A DNA stretch of 64,000 nt from NCBI RefSeq assembly GCF_005502435.1, contig NZ_SCOU01000001.1, forward strand, positions 682,001-746,000. The letters run 5' to 3'. The stretch's first letter is position 1, and each line of letters begins with the position of its first letter. The stretch is from Methylobacillus flagellatus. Its GTDB lineage: Bacteria > Pseudomonadota > Gammaproteobacteria > Burkholderiales > Methylophilaceae. The position numbers and the translations under genes are program-made. Below the pieces are notes generated by a model. It worked only from the letters and a program-made list of their open reading frames with translations. It made no database searches and was not told the DNA's origin. Shown one piece after another: positions 45,889-55,869 of the stretch.

Positions 45889-46859
45889 TGTTTTACCTCG
45901 CTCAGATGCAACAGCAACAAGACCAGCACCGCCAGCGCCGCCAGCACATAGCCGTAATGCGCAACATCGCGGCGTGGTTCGGCCACACGGTAATGCACTG
46001 GTAGATTCTTCAGACGCGCAACGTCGGCCAGCGCGGCACTGACCGCCTGCGGATTCTCGGCTTCGTAAGCGCGATACGGCACGCCCAGGGTCTTGAAATA
46101 GGTATGCAGCTGATATTCCGGATAAGCATCTTCATTGCCCTCCTCCGGCACCTGCTCTAGGCTGCCGCCATTGCTATCACGCAGGTAGATCCAGTACAGC
46201 GCGGCGCTCTGGCGATGGAAGGACGCACGCAGCAGGTCACGCGTCTTGCCGTCCAGATGCGCGCCGCCATCGGACACCAGCAGGATCACGCGTGCGCCGG
46301 TGACCGGCTTGCCACGAAAACTGTCCAGCCCCATGGCCAGTCCCTTGGCCACGGCGGTGAATCCCACGCCACCCGCGTCGGTGGCACGCAGCCCGGCCAG
46401 TGCCGCCTCGCGGTCGCCGCTCAATGGCGCCACCATGATGGGGGAGGTATTGAAGGTGACCATACCCAGCAGATCCTGGCGGCTACGGTCTATGAAGCGC
46501 TCCAGCACGCTGCGTGCAGCAGCCATCTTGGAAGCCTTGTCACCCTCGCTACGCTGCCCGGCAAAGTCGTCGTTCATGCTGGCACTACGATCCAGCACCA
46601 CCATGATGTGGGCACCATGGCCAACCTGTTCGGTGGATTTTCCGGTGATATAAGGCCCGGCCATCGCCACTGCCAGCGCGCTGATGGCGATGGCACCCAA
46701 TCCACGCCAGGCGTGTTCCAGCCAGCGCGACAGGCCATCCACGGGCAAGCGCTGCAAGGAGGGGTAGGCAAAGGCCGGTTGGCCGCGCAGCAACAGCGGC
46801 AGCAAGGCCAGCGGCAACAGCAACAGCATCCATGGCTGGGAAAAGCCGAACGCGCCCAT
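45873..46859 (-). CDS. mxaC: MxaC, methanol dehydrogenase maturation VWA protein
   Basis: 328-residue membrane VWA protein. Hydrophobic segments lie at residues ~8-25 (PWMLLLLPLALLPLLLRG) and ~55-70, and a C-terminal span (VAHYGYVLAALAVLVLLLLHL). The metal-dependent adhesion site MVVLDRSASMNDDF (D-x-S-x-S) is intact, with RVILLVSDGGAHLDG as the second half. Works with MxaA, MxaK and MxaL. Its start codon shares one base with the mxaA stop (TGATG). Confidence 0.92.
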   Translation of the reverse strand: MGAFGFSQPWMLLLLPLALLPLLLRGQPAFAYPSLQRLPVDGLSRWLEHAWRGLGAIAISALAVAMAGPYITGKSTEQVGHGAHIMVVLDRSASMNDDFAGQRSEGDKASKMAAARSVLERFIDRSRQDLLGMVTFNTSPIMVAPLSGDREAALAGLRATDAGGVGFTAVAKGLAMGLDSFRGKPVTGARVILLVSDGGAHLDGKTRDLLRASFHRQSAALYWIYLRDSNGGSLEQVPEEGNEDAYPEYQLHTYFKTLGVPYRAYEAENPQAVSAALADVARLKNLPVHYRVAEPRRDVAHYGYVLAALAVLVLLLLHLSEVKQWRTT

Positions 46860-47803
46860 CAGGCAGATTCCAGCATGGCCAGTTTGCGGGCCAGTTGCAC
46901 CAGTGCAGCACGTGGTAACGGCGATGCCTGCGCGGCAAAATACACGCGGTCCGAAGCCACATAGAACAGCGTGATCTCGGCCCGCAAAGGCAGCAGCCAG
47001 GCGCAGCGCTGGAACAGCGTATCCAGCCGCTCACTGCTGATGGCGGTGCCTGCCACCTGATCCAGCGCACGTCGCAGCGGCAGCATGGCGGCGGCCTCGT
47101 CCTGCGTGGCCGGCATGCGGCGCAATTGACGCCAGGCCAGGCGCAGCGGCGCTTGCGGCCGACGCAAATGCAGCACATCGTAGCGCCAGGCAAAATAGAG
47201 CAGCGTCAGCAGCAGTACCAGTGCCGCCACGAGGAAGCGCTGCCACAAAGGGCCGGTGGCGATCGCCTGCGCGGCTACATCGGCCCGTGGCTGCACATAT
47301 TCGCGTTCCAGCGTGGTGGGCAGCAGTGGCGAGACCACGATACGGGCTGCCGGTACCGGCACATGCAACACCGCATCACCACGACGGAACTCCAGCGTCA
47401 GTGCCTGCAAAGGCAAGGGCCGCACCTCGCGCATGGCGCGGAACAGCTGCCAATCCAGCACCAGCGTGTGCAGGCTATGTTCAGCCTGATCCGTATTTTT
47501 TGATTCCACTGCATGCGATTCCACTGCCTGCAGCTCCACCGGCGCGCCGCTGTCGCCCAAGGGCAAGGAGGCCTTATCCAGCTGATAGCCTTTGGGCGTG
47601 GCGATCTGCAATCGCTGCTGCACATGATCGCCGATGCGGTAGCCCACCGCGCGCACGCTGTTGCTGACGATGCTGACCTGATCGGCTGGCTCATCCGGGT
47701 TGGCCTGCACAGGCATGGCCAGCAAGCTGCACAACAAGCACGCCAGCAGTAAAGCATGGCCAGTCATGACGATGAAGCGTCGATTGTGGATGGCATGCCG
47801 CAT
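46859..47803 (-). CDS. mxaA: MxaA, methanol dehydrogenase maturation protein
   Basis: 314-residue protein with a signal sequence (GHALLLACLLCSLLAMPVQA) and a membrane span around residue 200 (RFLVAALVLLLTLLYFAWRYD), leaving a periplasmic N-terminal domain and a C-terminal domain of about 95 residues. mxaA mutants of other methylotrophs make calcium-free, inactive methanol dehydrogenase. The gene begins immediately after mxaS and is coupled to mxaC. Confidence 0.9.
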   Translation of the reverse strand: MRHAIHNRRFIVMTGHALLLACLLCSLLAMPVQANPDEPADQVSIVSNSVRAVGYRIGDHVQQRLQIATPKGYQLDKASLPLGDSGAPVELQAVESHAVESKNTDQAEHSLHTLVLDWQLFRAMREVRPLPLQALTLEFRRGDAVLHVPVPAARIVVSPLLPTTLEREYVQPRADVAAQAIATGPLWQRFLVAALVLLLTLLYFAWRYDVLHLRRPQAPLRLAWRQLRRMPATQDEAAAMLPLRRALDQVAGTAISSERLDTLFQRCAWLLPLRAEITLFYVASDRVYFAAQASPLPRAALVQLARKLAMLESA

Positions 47804-47804
47804 G

Positions 47805-48668
47805 TCAGCTGCCCTCCAGCAAATGGCGCGTCAGACGCTGCGCATCGAACTGGTCTTCGACAAAGAATGGCGCGCGTGCACCCGCCGCACGGCAACGCGC
47901 GCGCAGCTCGGCACGCCGCTGCTCATAGTGTTCGCTGATCTTGCGGTGCAGGCCGGGGCGAAACAGCAAGGTGTGCTCGCGGCCGGTTTCCATGTCACGC
48001 ACCCTGCCCCAACCCCACTGCGGCAGCTGGCGGTATTCCGCACTGTCCCATAGCACGACAGGCACCAGATCATGGCTGGCGTAGGCATTCAAGGTGCGCG
48101 CCAGCAGCGCTGACTCAACATGAAAATCGGACAGCAGGAACACCAGCGAACGCTTGCGGCGCAACTGGCCAACCGCCAGCGGCAGGCTATCCGCGCTGAC
48201 GCTTTGTGCGGTATCCACAGCTAGCAATTGCTGCCACACCTGTTGGGCCACGCCAGGACGTGCACTGGGCAGCACGCGGCAATCCTCACGCAGTTTCTGG
48301 TCGCAGGCGAACATGGCGACGGCATCGCCCGAACGGCTGGCAGACCAGGCGATGCTGCTGGCGATGTGACGCAGCAGCGCCGCTTTATCCGTCACGCCCT
48401 GAAAACGCATCGAAGCCGACAGATCCACGATCAGATAGACCACGATGGCGCCTCGCTCATGGTACTGACGCACCATCCACTGACGCGGGTTCTGGCGCAG
48501 ACTGGCGCGCATGTCGATGCGGCGCGGGTCTGGCTGATCCATAAAGCGCGCGAAGCCGCGAAAATCCGCATGGCCGCCCGGTGTGCGCGTGGCGTGACTG
48601 CCGGGCTGCACACTGCGCGCGCGCCAGTCCAGGCGATAAACGATGTCGTCAGGCTTAAAAACGGACAC
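47805..48668 (-). CDS. mxaS: MxaS, DUF58-type methanol oxidation protein
   Basis: 287-residue DUF58 protein with a VWA-like core: YLIVDLSASMRFQG (D-x-S-x-S) and SLVFLLSDFHVES. No signal peptide or membrane span, so cytoplasmic or peripheral. DUF58 proteins normally pair with MoxR AAA+ ATPases, and here mxaR lies directly upstream. Together they resemble a MoxR-VWA chaperone complex serving methanol dehydrogenase. Confidence 0.92.
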   Translation of the reverse strand: MSVFKPDDIVYRLDWRARSVQPGSHATRTPGGHADFRGFARFMDQPDPRRIDMRASLRQNPRQWMVRQYHERGAIVVYLIVDLSASMRFQGVTDKAALLRHIASSIAWSASRSGDAVAMFACDQKLREDCRVLPSARPGVAQQVWQQLLAVDTAQSVSADSLPLAVGQLRRKRSLVFLLSDFHVESALLARTLNAYASHDLVPVVLWDSAEYRQLPQWGWGRVRDMETGREHTLLFRPGLHRKISEHYEQRRAELRARCRAAGARAPFFVEDQFDAQRLTRHLLEGS

Positions 48669-48734
48669 GGGATTCCTTTACGGCAGGCGGGCGAGTTCTT
48701 GATAAGGCAGTCGGCAATCGAGGTACAGCCCTTG

Positions 48735-49781
48735 TTACGGTGCTGGCGTGGCTTGCAGCACGGCGTCCAGCAAGCGTGGCACGATGCTTTCACGGCGCAG
48801 CTCATACACCGGGCTCAGGAACACACGATGTGCCACCGTGCTGTGGAAGATGACACGGATATCATCCGGCGTCAGGTAGTCACGCCCTTCCAGCCAGGCG
48901 CGGCAACGCGCGGCACGCATCAGCATGGCCATGCCACGCGGACTGGCGCCACCGGCCACCAGGCTGGCCATGTCCACATCGTCCAGCGTGATGCCATGCG
49001 CCGCTGGGTGGCGCAGTGCCTGCCACAGATTGATGGCGTAATCCTGCAAGGCCAGCTCGGCACGCACCGAAGCCTGCACCGCCTGACTGACCTGATTCAG
49101 CGCGGCATAATCGAGCAGACCGTGGGGCAGGCTGGCGATCAGCGCATCCACATCGTGGAAGCGCGTATTGAACATGAGGTCGCGCTGCAGTTCGCGCGCT
49201 TCAGGCGCATCGATGGCGATCTCCATGAAGAAACGGTCACGTGCCGCAGCGGGCAGTTCGAAGGTCTCCTCGCGCTCCAGTCGGTTGCGGTCGGCGAACA
49301 CAGTGAGGTGCGGAAACTGGTAATCACGGTTGAAGGCATTGACGCCGCGTTCCGCCATCAGGCGCAGCAACAAGGAGTGCGCCTGTGGCCGTGCCCGGTT
49401 GATCTCGTTGAAGAAGAACACCGCCAGCGCGTCTTCGTGGCGCAGCAAAGGGCCGGGCGCGACGGCAGGCTGGCCGTGTTCATCGATATAAGTGTGATAC
49501 AGCAGGTCGCCTGGCATCAGGTCCACAGCACCTTCGATACGCTGGTAAGCACCGCCCAGCAGACGTGCCGCCGCACGCAGCAGCGTAGTCTTGCCTACGC
49601 CTACATCGCCCTCCAGCAGCACATGGCCACGCGCGAAGATGGCGATGGTCAGCGCCCGCACCTGTGGCTGCAGGCCCAGCACCACACTGTTCAATGCCTG
49701 CTCGAACCGCAGGGCGTGCGTCCGCCATGTAGTCAGATCGACGGAGCGTGTTGGGGATGTGTCAGTTTCATGCGCTTGCAT
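48735..49781 (-). CDS. mxaR: MxaR, MoxR-family AAA+ ATPase
   Basis: 348-residue AAA+ ATPase, the founding type of the MoxR family. Walker A is LEGDVGVGKTTLLRAAARLL; the Walker B stretch is AVFFFNEINRARPQAH, where Asn replaces the usual Asp before Glu. Sensor and arginine motifs follow in FPHLTVFADRNRLEREETFELPAAARDRFFMEI. The lid domain ends VAHRVFLSPVYELRRESIVPRLL. Known to be required for active methanol dehydrogenase in other species, presumably as a chaperone with MxaS. Confidence 0.93.
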   Translation of the reverse strand: MQAHETDTSPTRSVDLTTWRTHALRFEQALNSVVLGLQPQVRALTIAIFARGHVLLEGDVGVGKTTLLRAAARLLGGAYQRIEGAVDLMPGDLLYHTYIDEHGQPAVAPGPLLRHEDALAVFFFNEINRARPQAHSLLLRLMAERGVNAFNRDYQFPHLTVFADRNRLEREETFELPAAARDRFFMEIAIDAPEARELQRDLMFNTRFHDVDALIASLPHGLLDYAALNQVSQAVQASVRAELALQDYAINLWQALRHPAAHGITLDDVDMASLVAGGASPRGMAMLMRAARCRAWLEGRDYLTPDDIRVIFHSTVAHRVFLSPVYELRRESIVPRLLDAVLQATPAP

Positions 49782-49891
49782 ACGGGTCCTGGCGTGAAAT
49801 TGCGTGGCTGTTTGGCCTGGCGCTATGGGCTTGATTCAAGTGGGTCAGGCGCGCCGCCAGTAAGACAGCGGCCTGAACCTGGGATGGCAGA

Positions 49892-50167
49892 TTATTCGAT
49901 GTCGTATTCGAACTTGCCGGTGGCCTTGGCATTGGCGATGCGCTTGGCATTGCGTGCGTCCATGGCTTTGATGCTGGCCTGCTGTTTGCCGATCTCGACC
50001 GGGTCATGCTTGGGATCGTATTTGGAACCGGCGATCTTTTCCGGGTAGCCAGGCTTGGCTTCCCAGCAATTGCCTGCTTCCTTACACTTGGTGCCGTCGT
50101 AAGCCAGCGCAGTGCCCGACGCCATGATTGCGCCCGCCAGTGCCACCATCGTCAAAATGCTTTTCAT
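49892..50167 (-). CDS. mxaI: MxaI, methanol dehydrogenase small subunit
   Basis: 91-residue precursor of the beta subunit of the periplasmic alpha2beta2 methanol dehydrogenase. Signal peptide MKSILTMVALAGAIMASGTALA, then YDGTKCKEAGNCWEAKPGYPEKIAGSKYDPKHDP with the two conserved cysteines of the disulfide and a lysine-rich C-terminal helix that wraps around MxaF. The ATG at 50167 has AAGGAG upstream; the longer frame is not used. Presence of MxaI separates this from XoxF-type enzymes, which lack a small subunit. Confidence 0.97.
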   Translation of the reverse strand: MKSILTMVALAGAIMASGTALAYDGTKCKEAGNCWEAKPGYPEKIAGSKYDPKHDPVEIGKQQASIKAMDARNAKRIANAKATGKFEYDIE

Positions 50168-50293
50168 GAGAATCTCCTTGTTGATTTGGTTTGCTGGTGA
50201 AACTACATTCCCGCCGGTGTTCACCAGAGCACCCCGGCGGAATCTGATTCAGTGTTCGGAATCGCGGCTTGCCCAGTCAAGCTGGCCGCCGCA

Positions 50294-50818
50294 TCACTTC
50301 TTCCATTTGGCCTTTTTCGGGTCACCATGGTAGATACTGCGCAGCCAGCCCATGACCTGCAGGATCTCGTCCCGGCTGATCAGGCCGCGCTGCGGGCCCA
50401 TCATGCCCTGCCCGCCACCGTAGATGGTTTCGAACAAGCCCTTGTCCAGCGCGTTGCCCGGATAGGTCCAGTAGTCGTCGCCCAGCGCCGGGCCCAGCTT
50501 GCCCTCGGCATGGTGGCCATGACAGCCGGCACAGGCCGTGGAGAAGATGATGTTGCCGTTGTTGATGGCGTCGGGCTGGTCGTTGTAGGGGTTCTTGCCG
50601 GTGCGCATGAATTTCTGCACAGCCGGTGTATCCGGACCCTTGCCGTCATTGAAATCAAGCGGCTCGCCGGAGATGGTGCCGCGAAAATCCAGCACCGGAC
50701 CAGCGGCCTCCTCTGCGGCCTGCGCTTGCGAGATGCTGGCCAGCACCAGCGCGATGCCTAGCAGCACAGCACTGCGTGTCAGTGGGTAAGCACCGGGGGT
50801 TGTATCGTTATGGATCAT
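50294..50818 (-). CDS. mxaG: Cytochrome cL, electron acceptor of methanol dehydrogenase
   Basis: 174-residue periplasmic class I cytochrome c with a signal peptide (AVLLGIALVLASISQAQA). One haem site, STACAGCHGHHAEG (CxxCH), and the methionine axial ligand region GGGQGMMGPQRGL. WTYPGNALDKGLFETIYGG is typical of cytochrome cL. It accepts electrons from PQQ in MxaF. Third in the operon after mxaF and mxaJ. Confidence 0.96.
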   Translation of the reverse strand: MIHNDTTPGAYPLTRSAVLLGIALVLASISQAQAAEEAAGPVLDFRGTISGEPLDFNDGKGPDTPAVQKFMRTGKNPYNDQPDAINNGNIIFSTACAGCHGHHAEGKLGPALGDDYWTYPGNALDKGLFETIYGGGQGMMGPQRGLISRDEILQVMGWLRSIYHGDPKKAKWKK

Positions 50819-50829
50819 TATTTCCTCGT

Positions 50830-51678
50830 TTATTGGCTAGAAACTGGCAGCAGCGGGATGCCTTCGGCGCGCAGGATGGCCTCGATATCGCTACGTTTTT
50901 CGGTGATGACCTTGTTCAGCGCCTGCTGCAGCGCGACATCGTCCTTGCGTACGCCCATGGCCACCGAATAGTGCATGGGCACTTTCTGACCATTGGCTTT
51001 TTTAGCGTCGTCCTTGACCACTTCCACCTTGAGCGGCACCGGGCTCTTCTTGATGTAGCGGGCGACTTCAGGCGCCCACAACATGGCGGCATGGATATAG
51101 CTGGAGGCCACGTCATTCATGACTTCTTCCGGGTCCACCTTCACATATTTATTACGCGTGGACTGGTAGCGCTGCTTCTCGGCGAAGTAGTCGAACATGT
51201 CATCAAAGCGGTTGATCTGCAGCAGCATGACCTTGCCTGGGCTGTCCGGCAGCACGCCGATACGGAAATTGCGCTCCTTGAGCAGGTCGTCATTCCAGGA
51301 AGAGATGTCGATACCACGGTCTTCACGTGTGATGAAGATATAGCTGCTTCGGTAATAGGGCTCGGTCTTGAGCACGCGCGGGTCGCTGCTGTCCACACCC
51401 ATGATCAGGTCACACTTGTTCTGGTCCAGATGGTCACGCACGGTGTAGCGCGCGTCCTTCCAGTAGACGAAATTGACCTTGCGGTTCAGTGACTTGCCCA
51501 CCAGCTCGGCGAGTGTGTTCTCGAAGCCTTCTTTTTTCGCATTGGAGAATGGCATTTCGTTCTCGCCAGCACAGACATTGAGGTCTGCGGCCTGCGCCTG
51601 CAGCGCACTGAGACCCGCCATACCTGCGACCAGGGAACTGATGGCTAGGCGCAGAAACCTTGATTTCATGGTTTGCAT
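50830..51678 (-). CDS. mxaJ: MxaJ, periplasmic methanol oxidation protein
   Basis: 282-residue periplasmic protein with a signal peptide (RLAISSLVAGMAGLSALQAQA) and a solute-binding-protein (SBP3-like) fold: LNVCAGENEMPFSNAKKEGFENTLAELVG, DLIMGVDSSDPRVLKTEPYYRSSYIF and IGVLPDSPGKVMLL. MxaJ is required for assembly of MxaFI. Several in-frame starts exist (51690, 51678, 51669); 51678 (MQTMKSRFLR) is selected because it precedes the signal peptide. Its gene is between mxaF and mxaG, the usual order. Confidence 0.93.
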   Translation of the reverse strand: MQTMKSRFLRLAISSLVAGMAGLSALQAQAADLNVCAGENEMPFSNAKKEGFENTLAELVGKSLNRKVNFVYWKDARYTVRDHLDQNKCDLIMGVDSSDPRVLKTEPYYRSSYIFITREDRGIDISSWNDDLLKERNFRIGVLPDSPGKVMLLQINRFDDMFDYFAEKQRYQSTRNKYVKVDPEEVMNDVASSYIHAAMLWAPEVARYIKKSPVPLKVEVVKDDAKKANGQKVPMHYSVAMGVRKDDVALQQALNKVITEKRSDIEAILRAEGIPLLPVSSQ

Positions 51679-51866
51679 GATTCGCGACATTCCTTCGTGA
51701 TGAACGTGATGTTGGTTGATTGCAAAAGTTGAGATGGCTTGAATGCAAGGCGCATCCGCATCAACACAGTGATTCCATGCTGATGCGCTTGAGCCCGGCA
51801 AGTGCTGCGTGACGACCACATTCCCATCGCCACGCAGCAGGCTTCAAACGCTAAGTGCTTCCCGGA

Positions 51867-53666
51867 TTACAGGCTGAACACCATCAGGCCGCCGCCCATA
51901 TTGGTGTGCTCCTGCAGTTCCTTGAAGGCACCCACAGCACCCAGACCAGCACTCGGGTCGGTCAGGTCGAACACCAGACCTACACCAGGCCAGCCGCCGA
52001 CACCGTACATGCTGCCGACATACTGTTTGCCCTTGAAGGAATAGGTCATCGGAGCACCGATACCACCGGATGGCATCTTGAACTTCCACAGTTCCTTGCC
52101 GTTGGCGTTATCCAGTGCCTTGATGTGACCGTCCAGGGTGTTGTACCAAACCAGGCCGCCCTTGGTGTACAAGGTGCCGCCCCAAGCCGCGAACTTCTCC
52201 CACTTGGTCCACTTGGCCTTACCGTTGGTCAGGTCAAATGCGCGGATCTGACCCATTTCGGTCTTGGTTGGGCCATTCGGGCCGGGGTACATCGCCAGCG
52301 TTGCACCGACGAAGAACTGACCAGCACGGTATGGCAGCATGAACGGCTCCCAATCCATACAGATGTGGTTCAGGCCAGCGTACAGCGTGCGGGATTCAGG
52401 ATCGTAAGCATCCAGACCCTGGTTGTGGAAACCCATGGCGGATGGGCAGATATTGGTGCCCTTGTGATCCATCTTGGTAGAGAACTCGGGGTCACGCACT
52501 GGCACGCCAGACTTCAGATCCACCTTCTTGAACACGTTCACCGCCGGATCCACCTTCTCGGCCACGATCAGGCCACCGGTGTCGCGGTTAAGGGTGTACA
52601 GGATGCCGTTACGGTCGATGTGGCTCAGCAGAGGCGTCATCTTGCCGTTGACAGGCTGATCGGTCAGCACCATCTGGTTCACACCTGCAAAGTCCCACTC
52701 ATCGTGTGGTGTCTTCTGATAGCCCCATTTCGCCTTGCCGGTATCGACATCACGTGCCCAGATGGTCATGGTCCACTTGTTGTCGCCAGGACGCATGGTT
52801 TCGTTCCATGGTGCCGGGTTGCCGGAGCCGTAGTAGAACAGGTTCAGCTTGGGGTCATAGGCATACCAGCCCCAGTTGGTGCCGCCACCGATCTTCCAGG
52901 CATCGCCTTCCCAGGTCTTGGTGCCCAGGCCGAATTGACCGTAGTGTGGATTGTCCTTGTTGAAATCCTTGGCCAGGTTGACTTCTTCATCCGGGCCGGT
53001 GGCAAAGGAACGCCATTTCAGCGCACCGGTCTTGAGGTCGAATGCGTTCACCGCACCGCGCACACCCAGTTCAGCACCGGAGCAACCCATCAGCACGGTG
53101 TCCTTGACCACGAACGGTGCCTGGGTCAGCGTGGAGCCGACCTTGGGGTCACAGACTTCCACTTTCCAGTTGACCTTGCCGGTCTTGGCATCCAGCGCGA
53201 GCAAGTGGCCATCGGCCTGCTTCTTCACGATCTGGCCTGCGCCATAAGCAACGCCACGGTCCACGATATCGCAACACATCACCGATTTGACCGACGCTTC
53301 CTGCTTGGGCTTGTGCGACCAGACGATCTTGCCAGGGTCATTCAGATTGACGGCGAAGGTGTTATTAGGGAATGCAGAGTGGATGTACATCATGTCACCC
53401 ACCACCAGCGGTGCGCCTTCATGGCCATGCAACACACCGGTAGAGAACGACCAGGCCGCCTTCACATTCTTGACGTTGCCCTTGTTGATCTGGCTTAGCG
53501 TACTGTTATGCTGCCCCTCGTAATTACCCGTCTGCAGTGCCCATTGGTTAGGGTCTTGCTGGCGCTTGGTCAGATCTTCATCGGCCATCGCTGGCTGCAC
53601 CAGCGTCAGCGCAAACAGACTGCCAATGGCCGCGCCTAGACCGGCGTTGACTATTTTGCGTTTCAT
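51867..53666 (-). CDS. mxaF: PQQ-dependent methanol dehydrogenase large subunit, calcium type
   Basis: 599-residue precursor; signal peptide cleaved after AMA (residue 28). An eight-bladed PQQ propeller. In mature numbering the adjacent cysteines of the disulfide ring fall at 103-104 (SVMCCDIV), as in known MxaF. The catalytic Asp is in [10 protein letters not shown] (about 297). The residue two positions on is Ala, not the extra Asp of lanthanide-dependent XoxF, so this is the calcium enzyme. Propeller Trp-docking motifs recur ([39 protein letters not shown]). AGGAGAGG lies upstream of the ATG. First gene of the mxa operon; oxidises methanol to formaldehyde in the periplasm. Confidence 0.98.
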   Translation of the reverse strand: MKRKIVNAGLGAAIGSLFALTLVQPAMADEDLTKRQQDPNQWALQTGNYEGQHNSTLSQINKGNVKNVKAAWSFSTGVLHGHEGAPLVVGDMMYIHSAFPNNTFAVNLNDPGKIVWSHKPKQEASVKSVMCCDIVDRGVAYGAGQIVKKQADGHLLALDAKTGKVNWKVEVCDPKVGSTLTQAPFVVKDTVLMGCSGAELGVRGAVNAFDLKTGALKWRSFATGPDEEVNLAKDFNKDNPHYGQFGLGTKTWEGDAWKIGGGTNWGWYAYDPKLNLFYYGSGNPAPWNETMRPGDNKWTMTIWARDVDTGKAKWGYQKTPHDEWDFAGVNQMVLTDQPVNGKMTPLLSHIDRNGILYTLNRDTGGLIVAEKVDPAVNVFKKVDLKSGVPVRDPEFSTKMDHKGTNICPSAMGFHNQGLDAYDPESRTLYAGLNHICMDWEPFMLPYRAGQFFVGATLAMYPGPNGPTKTEMGQIRAFDLTNGKAKWTKWEKFAAWGGTLYTKGGLVWYNTLDGHIKALDNANGKELWKFKMPSGGIGAPMTYSFKGKQYVGSMYGVGGWPGVGLVFDLTDPSAGLGAVGAFKELQEHTNMGGGLMVFSL

Positions 53667-53769
53667 ATACCTCTCCTGAATTTGATTGGAATTCAAACCT
53701 CTGCCGAATCTCGTCGTTCAGCAGGTGCCCATTGTTAACAAGTTGTTACAAATCCAGTAGATGAATGAT

Positions 53770-53863
53770 TCCCGACGGGAGCAGCAAGAATTCATGGAAT
53801 CGGTCGGGATTCCCGAACCGGCTCAGGTCGGGCTGAAATAGCCCATCAATTCGGGAGAAACTC
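53770..53863. promoter_or_regulatory. Repeated TCCCGA-type elements in the mxaF / kinase intergenic region
   Basis: Between divergent mxaF and a histidine kinase gene are TCCCGACGGGA (53770-53780, palindrome), TCGGGATTCCCGA (53804-53816, palindrome), GGGCT/AGCCC (53830-53844) and TCGGGAGAAACTC (53851-53863). TCCCGA and GGAGAAACTC recur near the second two-component system. NarL-type response regulators bind short inverted elements like these, so the region is a good candidate for methanol regulator binding. Which gene each site serves is unknown. Confidence 0.55.
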
Positions 53864-53924
53864 ACTATCGACAGGTGGGACGCTGTAAGAGAATCAACGC
53901 CCCCACAAACTGAAACATGACGGT

Positions 53925-55256
53925 ATGTACATGCGCCGATTGGGCACACATCAGCGCGACCTGCTCATTGCCAGCGGCATGGTGACCCTGGTGTTCATCG
54001 TCTCGGCCTGGCTGGATCTGGCGGAGCGCTTCATCGCCTGGACTGCTCCACTGGAGCACAGCGAGATCGACGAACTACCACAAGTGCTGCTGGCGATCGC
54101 CATCGCCGCCATCTGGTTCTCTGGCAGGCGCATGCGCGAGCTGGCCGCCGAGATCCGCATGCGCATCCAGGCCGAGACCCGTTCGCGCGACAGCCTGGCG
54201 CTGTACAAGACCTTGTTCGAAGAAGGCCTGAGCGGCAACTTCATCGCCTCTGCCGATGGCCATGTACGCTTATGTAACGAGGCTTTTCGCGTCATGTCCG
54301 GCATGAGCAGCAACAGACAGCTGCGCTTCAATCTGGCCGTCGCCCTTGGCGATCAATGGCTGGCCCTGCTGGACCAGCTGCACACCGGCGTTTCGCTGGA
54401 TTTCCATGAGCTAAGCCTGCGGCGCATGGATCAGGCGCCATGGGTGGTGATGGCGCGCTTCCGTCTGTCCTCGATCAGCGCAGGCCAGGGCCATGAGATC
54501 CACGGCTATTTCACCGACATCACCGAGCAGCATCTGGCCGAAAAGGAGCTGGCTAGGCTGCTGGTGGATAACCGCGCCCTGTCACATCACGCCATGCAGG
54601 TACAGGAGGAGGAGCGCTGCCATCTGGCGCGCGAGATCCACGATGACCTGGGCCAATACCTGACCGCGATCCGCCTCGATGCGGCAGCATTGCCGCTACG
54701 TGATCAGGATTCGGCACTGGCCATCCACGCGGCCCGCATCGTCAGTCATGCCGAACACATTCAGACCGCCGTCAAACGCATCATCAAGCGGCTGCGCCCG
54801 GCAGCGCTGGACGCACATGGCCTGATCGAAGCCATCCGCTGCCTGGTCAGCGAATGGGCCAGGCAGAACCCGCGTGTGCACCTCAACCTCAATCTGGACG
54901 AACGCTGCAGCCGTCTGCCGGACTTTGTCAGCATCATCGCCTACCGCATGGTGCAGGAAGCGCTGACCAATGTCGCACGCCATGCCGATGCCACGCTGGT
55001 GAATGTGCTGGTGCATCGCCTCAGCAACAGTGCAGGCACGTCCATCCAGATCGAGATCCGCGACAACGGCGTGGGCTTCGACACCCGTAGCCACTATGCT
55101 TCGTTCGGGCTGACCGGCATGCGTGAGCGGGTGGAATCCATACAGGGCAGTTTTCAGCTGGTCAGCAGCGCTGGTGCTGGCGTACTGGTTTCAGCCGCCC
55201 TGCCCCTACAACTTGCAACAGGAACCAAGCGTGTCAAGACTATTGCTGGCGGATGA
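53925..55256 (+). CDS. NarX-type sensor histidine kinase
   Basis: 443 residues. Two spans lie near the N-terminus (LLIASGMVTLVFIVSAWLDL and LPQVLLAIAIAAIWFSG). A PAS-like domain (TLFEEGLSGNFIASADGHVRLCNEAFRVMSG to YFTDITEQHLAEKEL) follows, then the HisKA_3 dimerisation site EERCHLAREIHDDLGQYLTAIRLD with the phosphorylated His, and an HATPase_c domain (RMVQEALTNVARHADA, IRDNGVGFD, FGLTGMRERVESIQG). It is divergent from mxaF and overlaps its response regulator gene, so control of methanol oxidation is a reasonable inference. Confidence 0.9.
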   Translation: MYMRRLGTHQRDLLIASGMVTLVFIVSAWLDLAERFIAWTAPLEHSEIDELPQVLLAIAIAAIWFSGRRMRELAAEIRMRIQAETRSRDSLALYKTLFEEGLSGNFIASADGHVRLCNEAFRVMSGMSSNRQLRFNLAVALGDQWLALLDQLHTGVSLDFHELSLRRMDQAPWVVMARFRLSSISAGQGHEIHGYFTDITEQHLAEKELARLLVDNRALSHHAMQVQEEERCHLAREIHDDLGQYLTAIRLDAAALPLRDQDSALAIHAARIVSHAEHIQTAVKRIIKRLRPAALDAHGLIEAIRCLVSEWARQNPRVHLNLNLDERCSRLPDFVSIIAYRMVQEALTNVARHADATLVNVLVHRLSNSAGTSIQIEIRDNGVGFDTRSHYASFGLTGMRERVESIQGSFQLVSSAGAGVLVSAALPLQLATGTKRVKTIAGG

Positions 55257-55869
55257 CCATGCCGTGGTCCGGCATGGCCTGAAAATGGTGCTGGAACAAG
55301 CGGGCTACCACGTGGTGGCAGAGGCCGAGAACGGCGAACGTGCGCTGCAGTTATGGCAGGAACATCACCCGGACCTGGGCATTCTGGATCTGGACATGGC
55401 TGGCGTAGGCGGCATGGAGACCCTGCAACGCATCCTGGCGCGTGACGCGCATGCCAGGCTGATGATCTTCAGCATGCACGATGACAGCATCTATGCGGCA
55501 CGCGCCATGCAGGCCGGTGCGCGTGGCTACATCGTCAAGACCGATGCGCCCGAGGTGCTGCTGGATGCCGTGGCGCAGATCCTGCGCGGACATCGCTATA
55601 TCGGGCATGAGCTGGCGCAGAGCCTGGCCATGGAGCGCTTCTCGCTGGCAGACAAGCCGCTGGACAAGCTGTCCCCACGCGAATTCGAAGTATTCAGGCG
55701 CATCGCATCGGGCGAGTCGCTCAGCGAGATCTCTGAGCATCTGCACATAGGCTACAAGACCGCCGCCAATATCCAGACCCAGGTACGCCAGAAACTGGGG
55801 GTACAAACTACCGGCCAACTGGTGCATCTGGCCATACGCTACAACGTGGTTGATAAAGGGAGCAAGTGA
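55231..55869 (+). CDS. NarL/FixJ-type response regulator
   Basis: 212 residues. Receiver domain: LLADDHAVVRHGLKMVLEQAG, phosphoacceptor Asp in LGILDLDMAGVGG and Lys in YIVKTDAPEVL. LuxR-type DNA-binding domain: LSPREFEVFRRIASGESLSEISEHLHIGYKTAANIQTQVRQKLG. The GTG at 55231 with AGGA upstream starts exactly at the receiver domain and overlaps the kinase gene by 26 nt; the longer frame is inside the kinase gene. Partner of the preceding kinase. A strong terminator follows at 56007. Confidence 0.9.
   Translation: MSRLLLADDHAVVRHGLKMVLEQAGYHVVAEAENGERALQLWQEHHPDLGILDLDMAGVGGMETLQRILARDAHARLMIFSMHDDSIYAARAMQAGARGYIVKTDAPEVLLDAVAQILRGHRYIGHELAQSLAMERFSLADKPLDKLSPREFEVFRRIASGESLSEISEHLHIGYKTAANIQTQVRQKLGVQTTGQLVHLAIRYNVVDKGSK

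Noticed and set aside
51867-53666. Lanthanide-type XoxF methanol dehydrogenase
   Set aside because: The residue two after the catalytic Asp is Ala rather than Asp, and mxaI, mxaA, mxaC, mxaK and mxaL are present, so this is the calcium-type MxaF.
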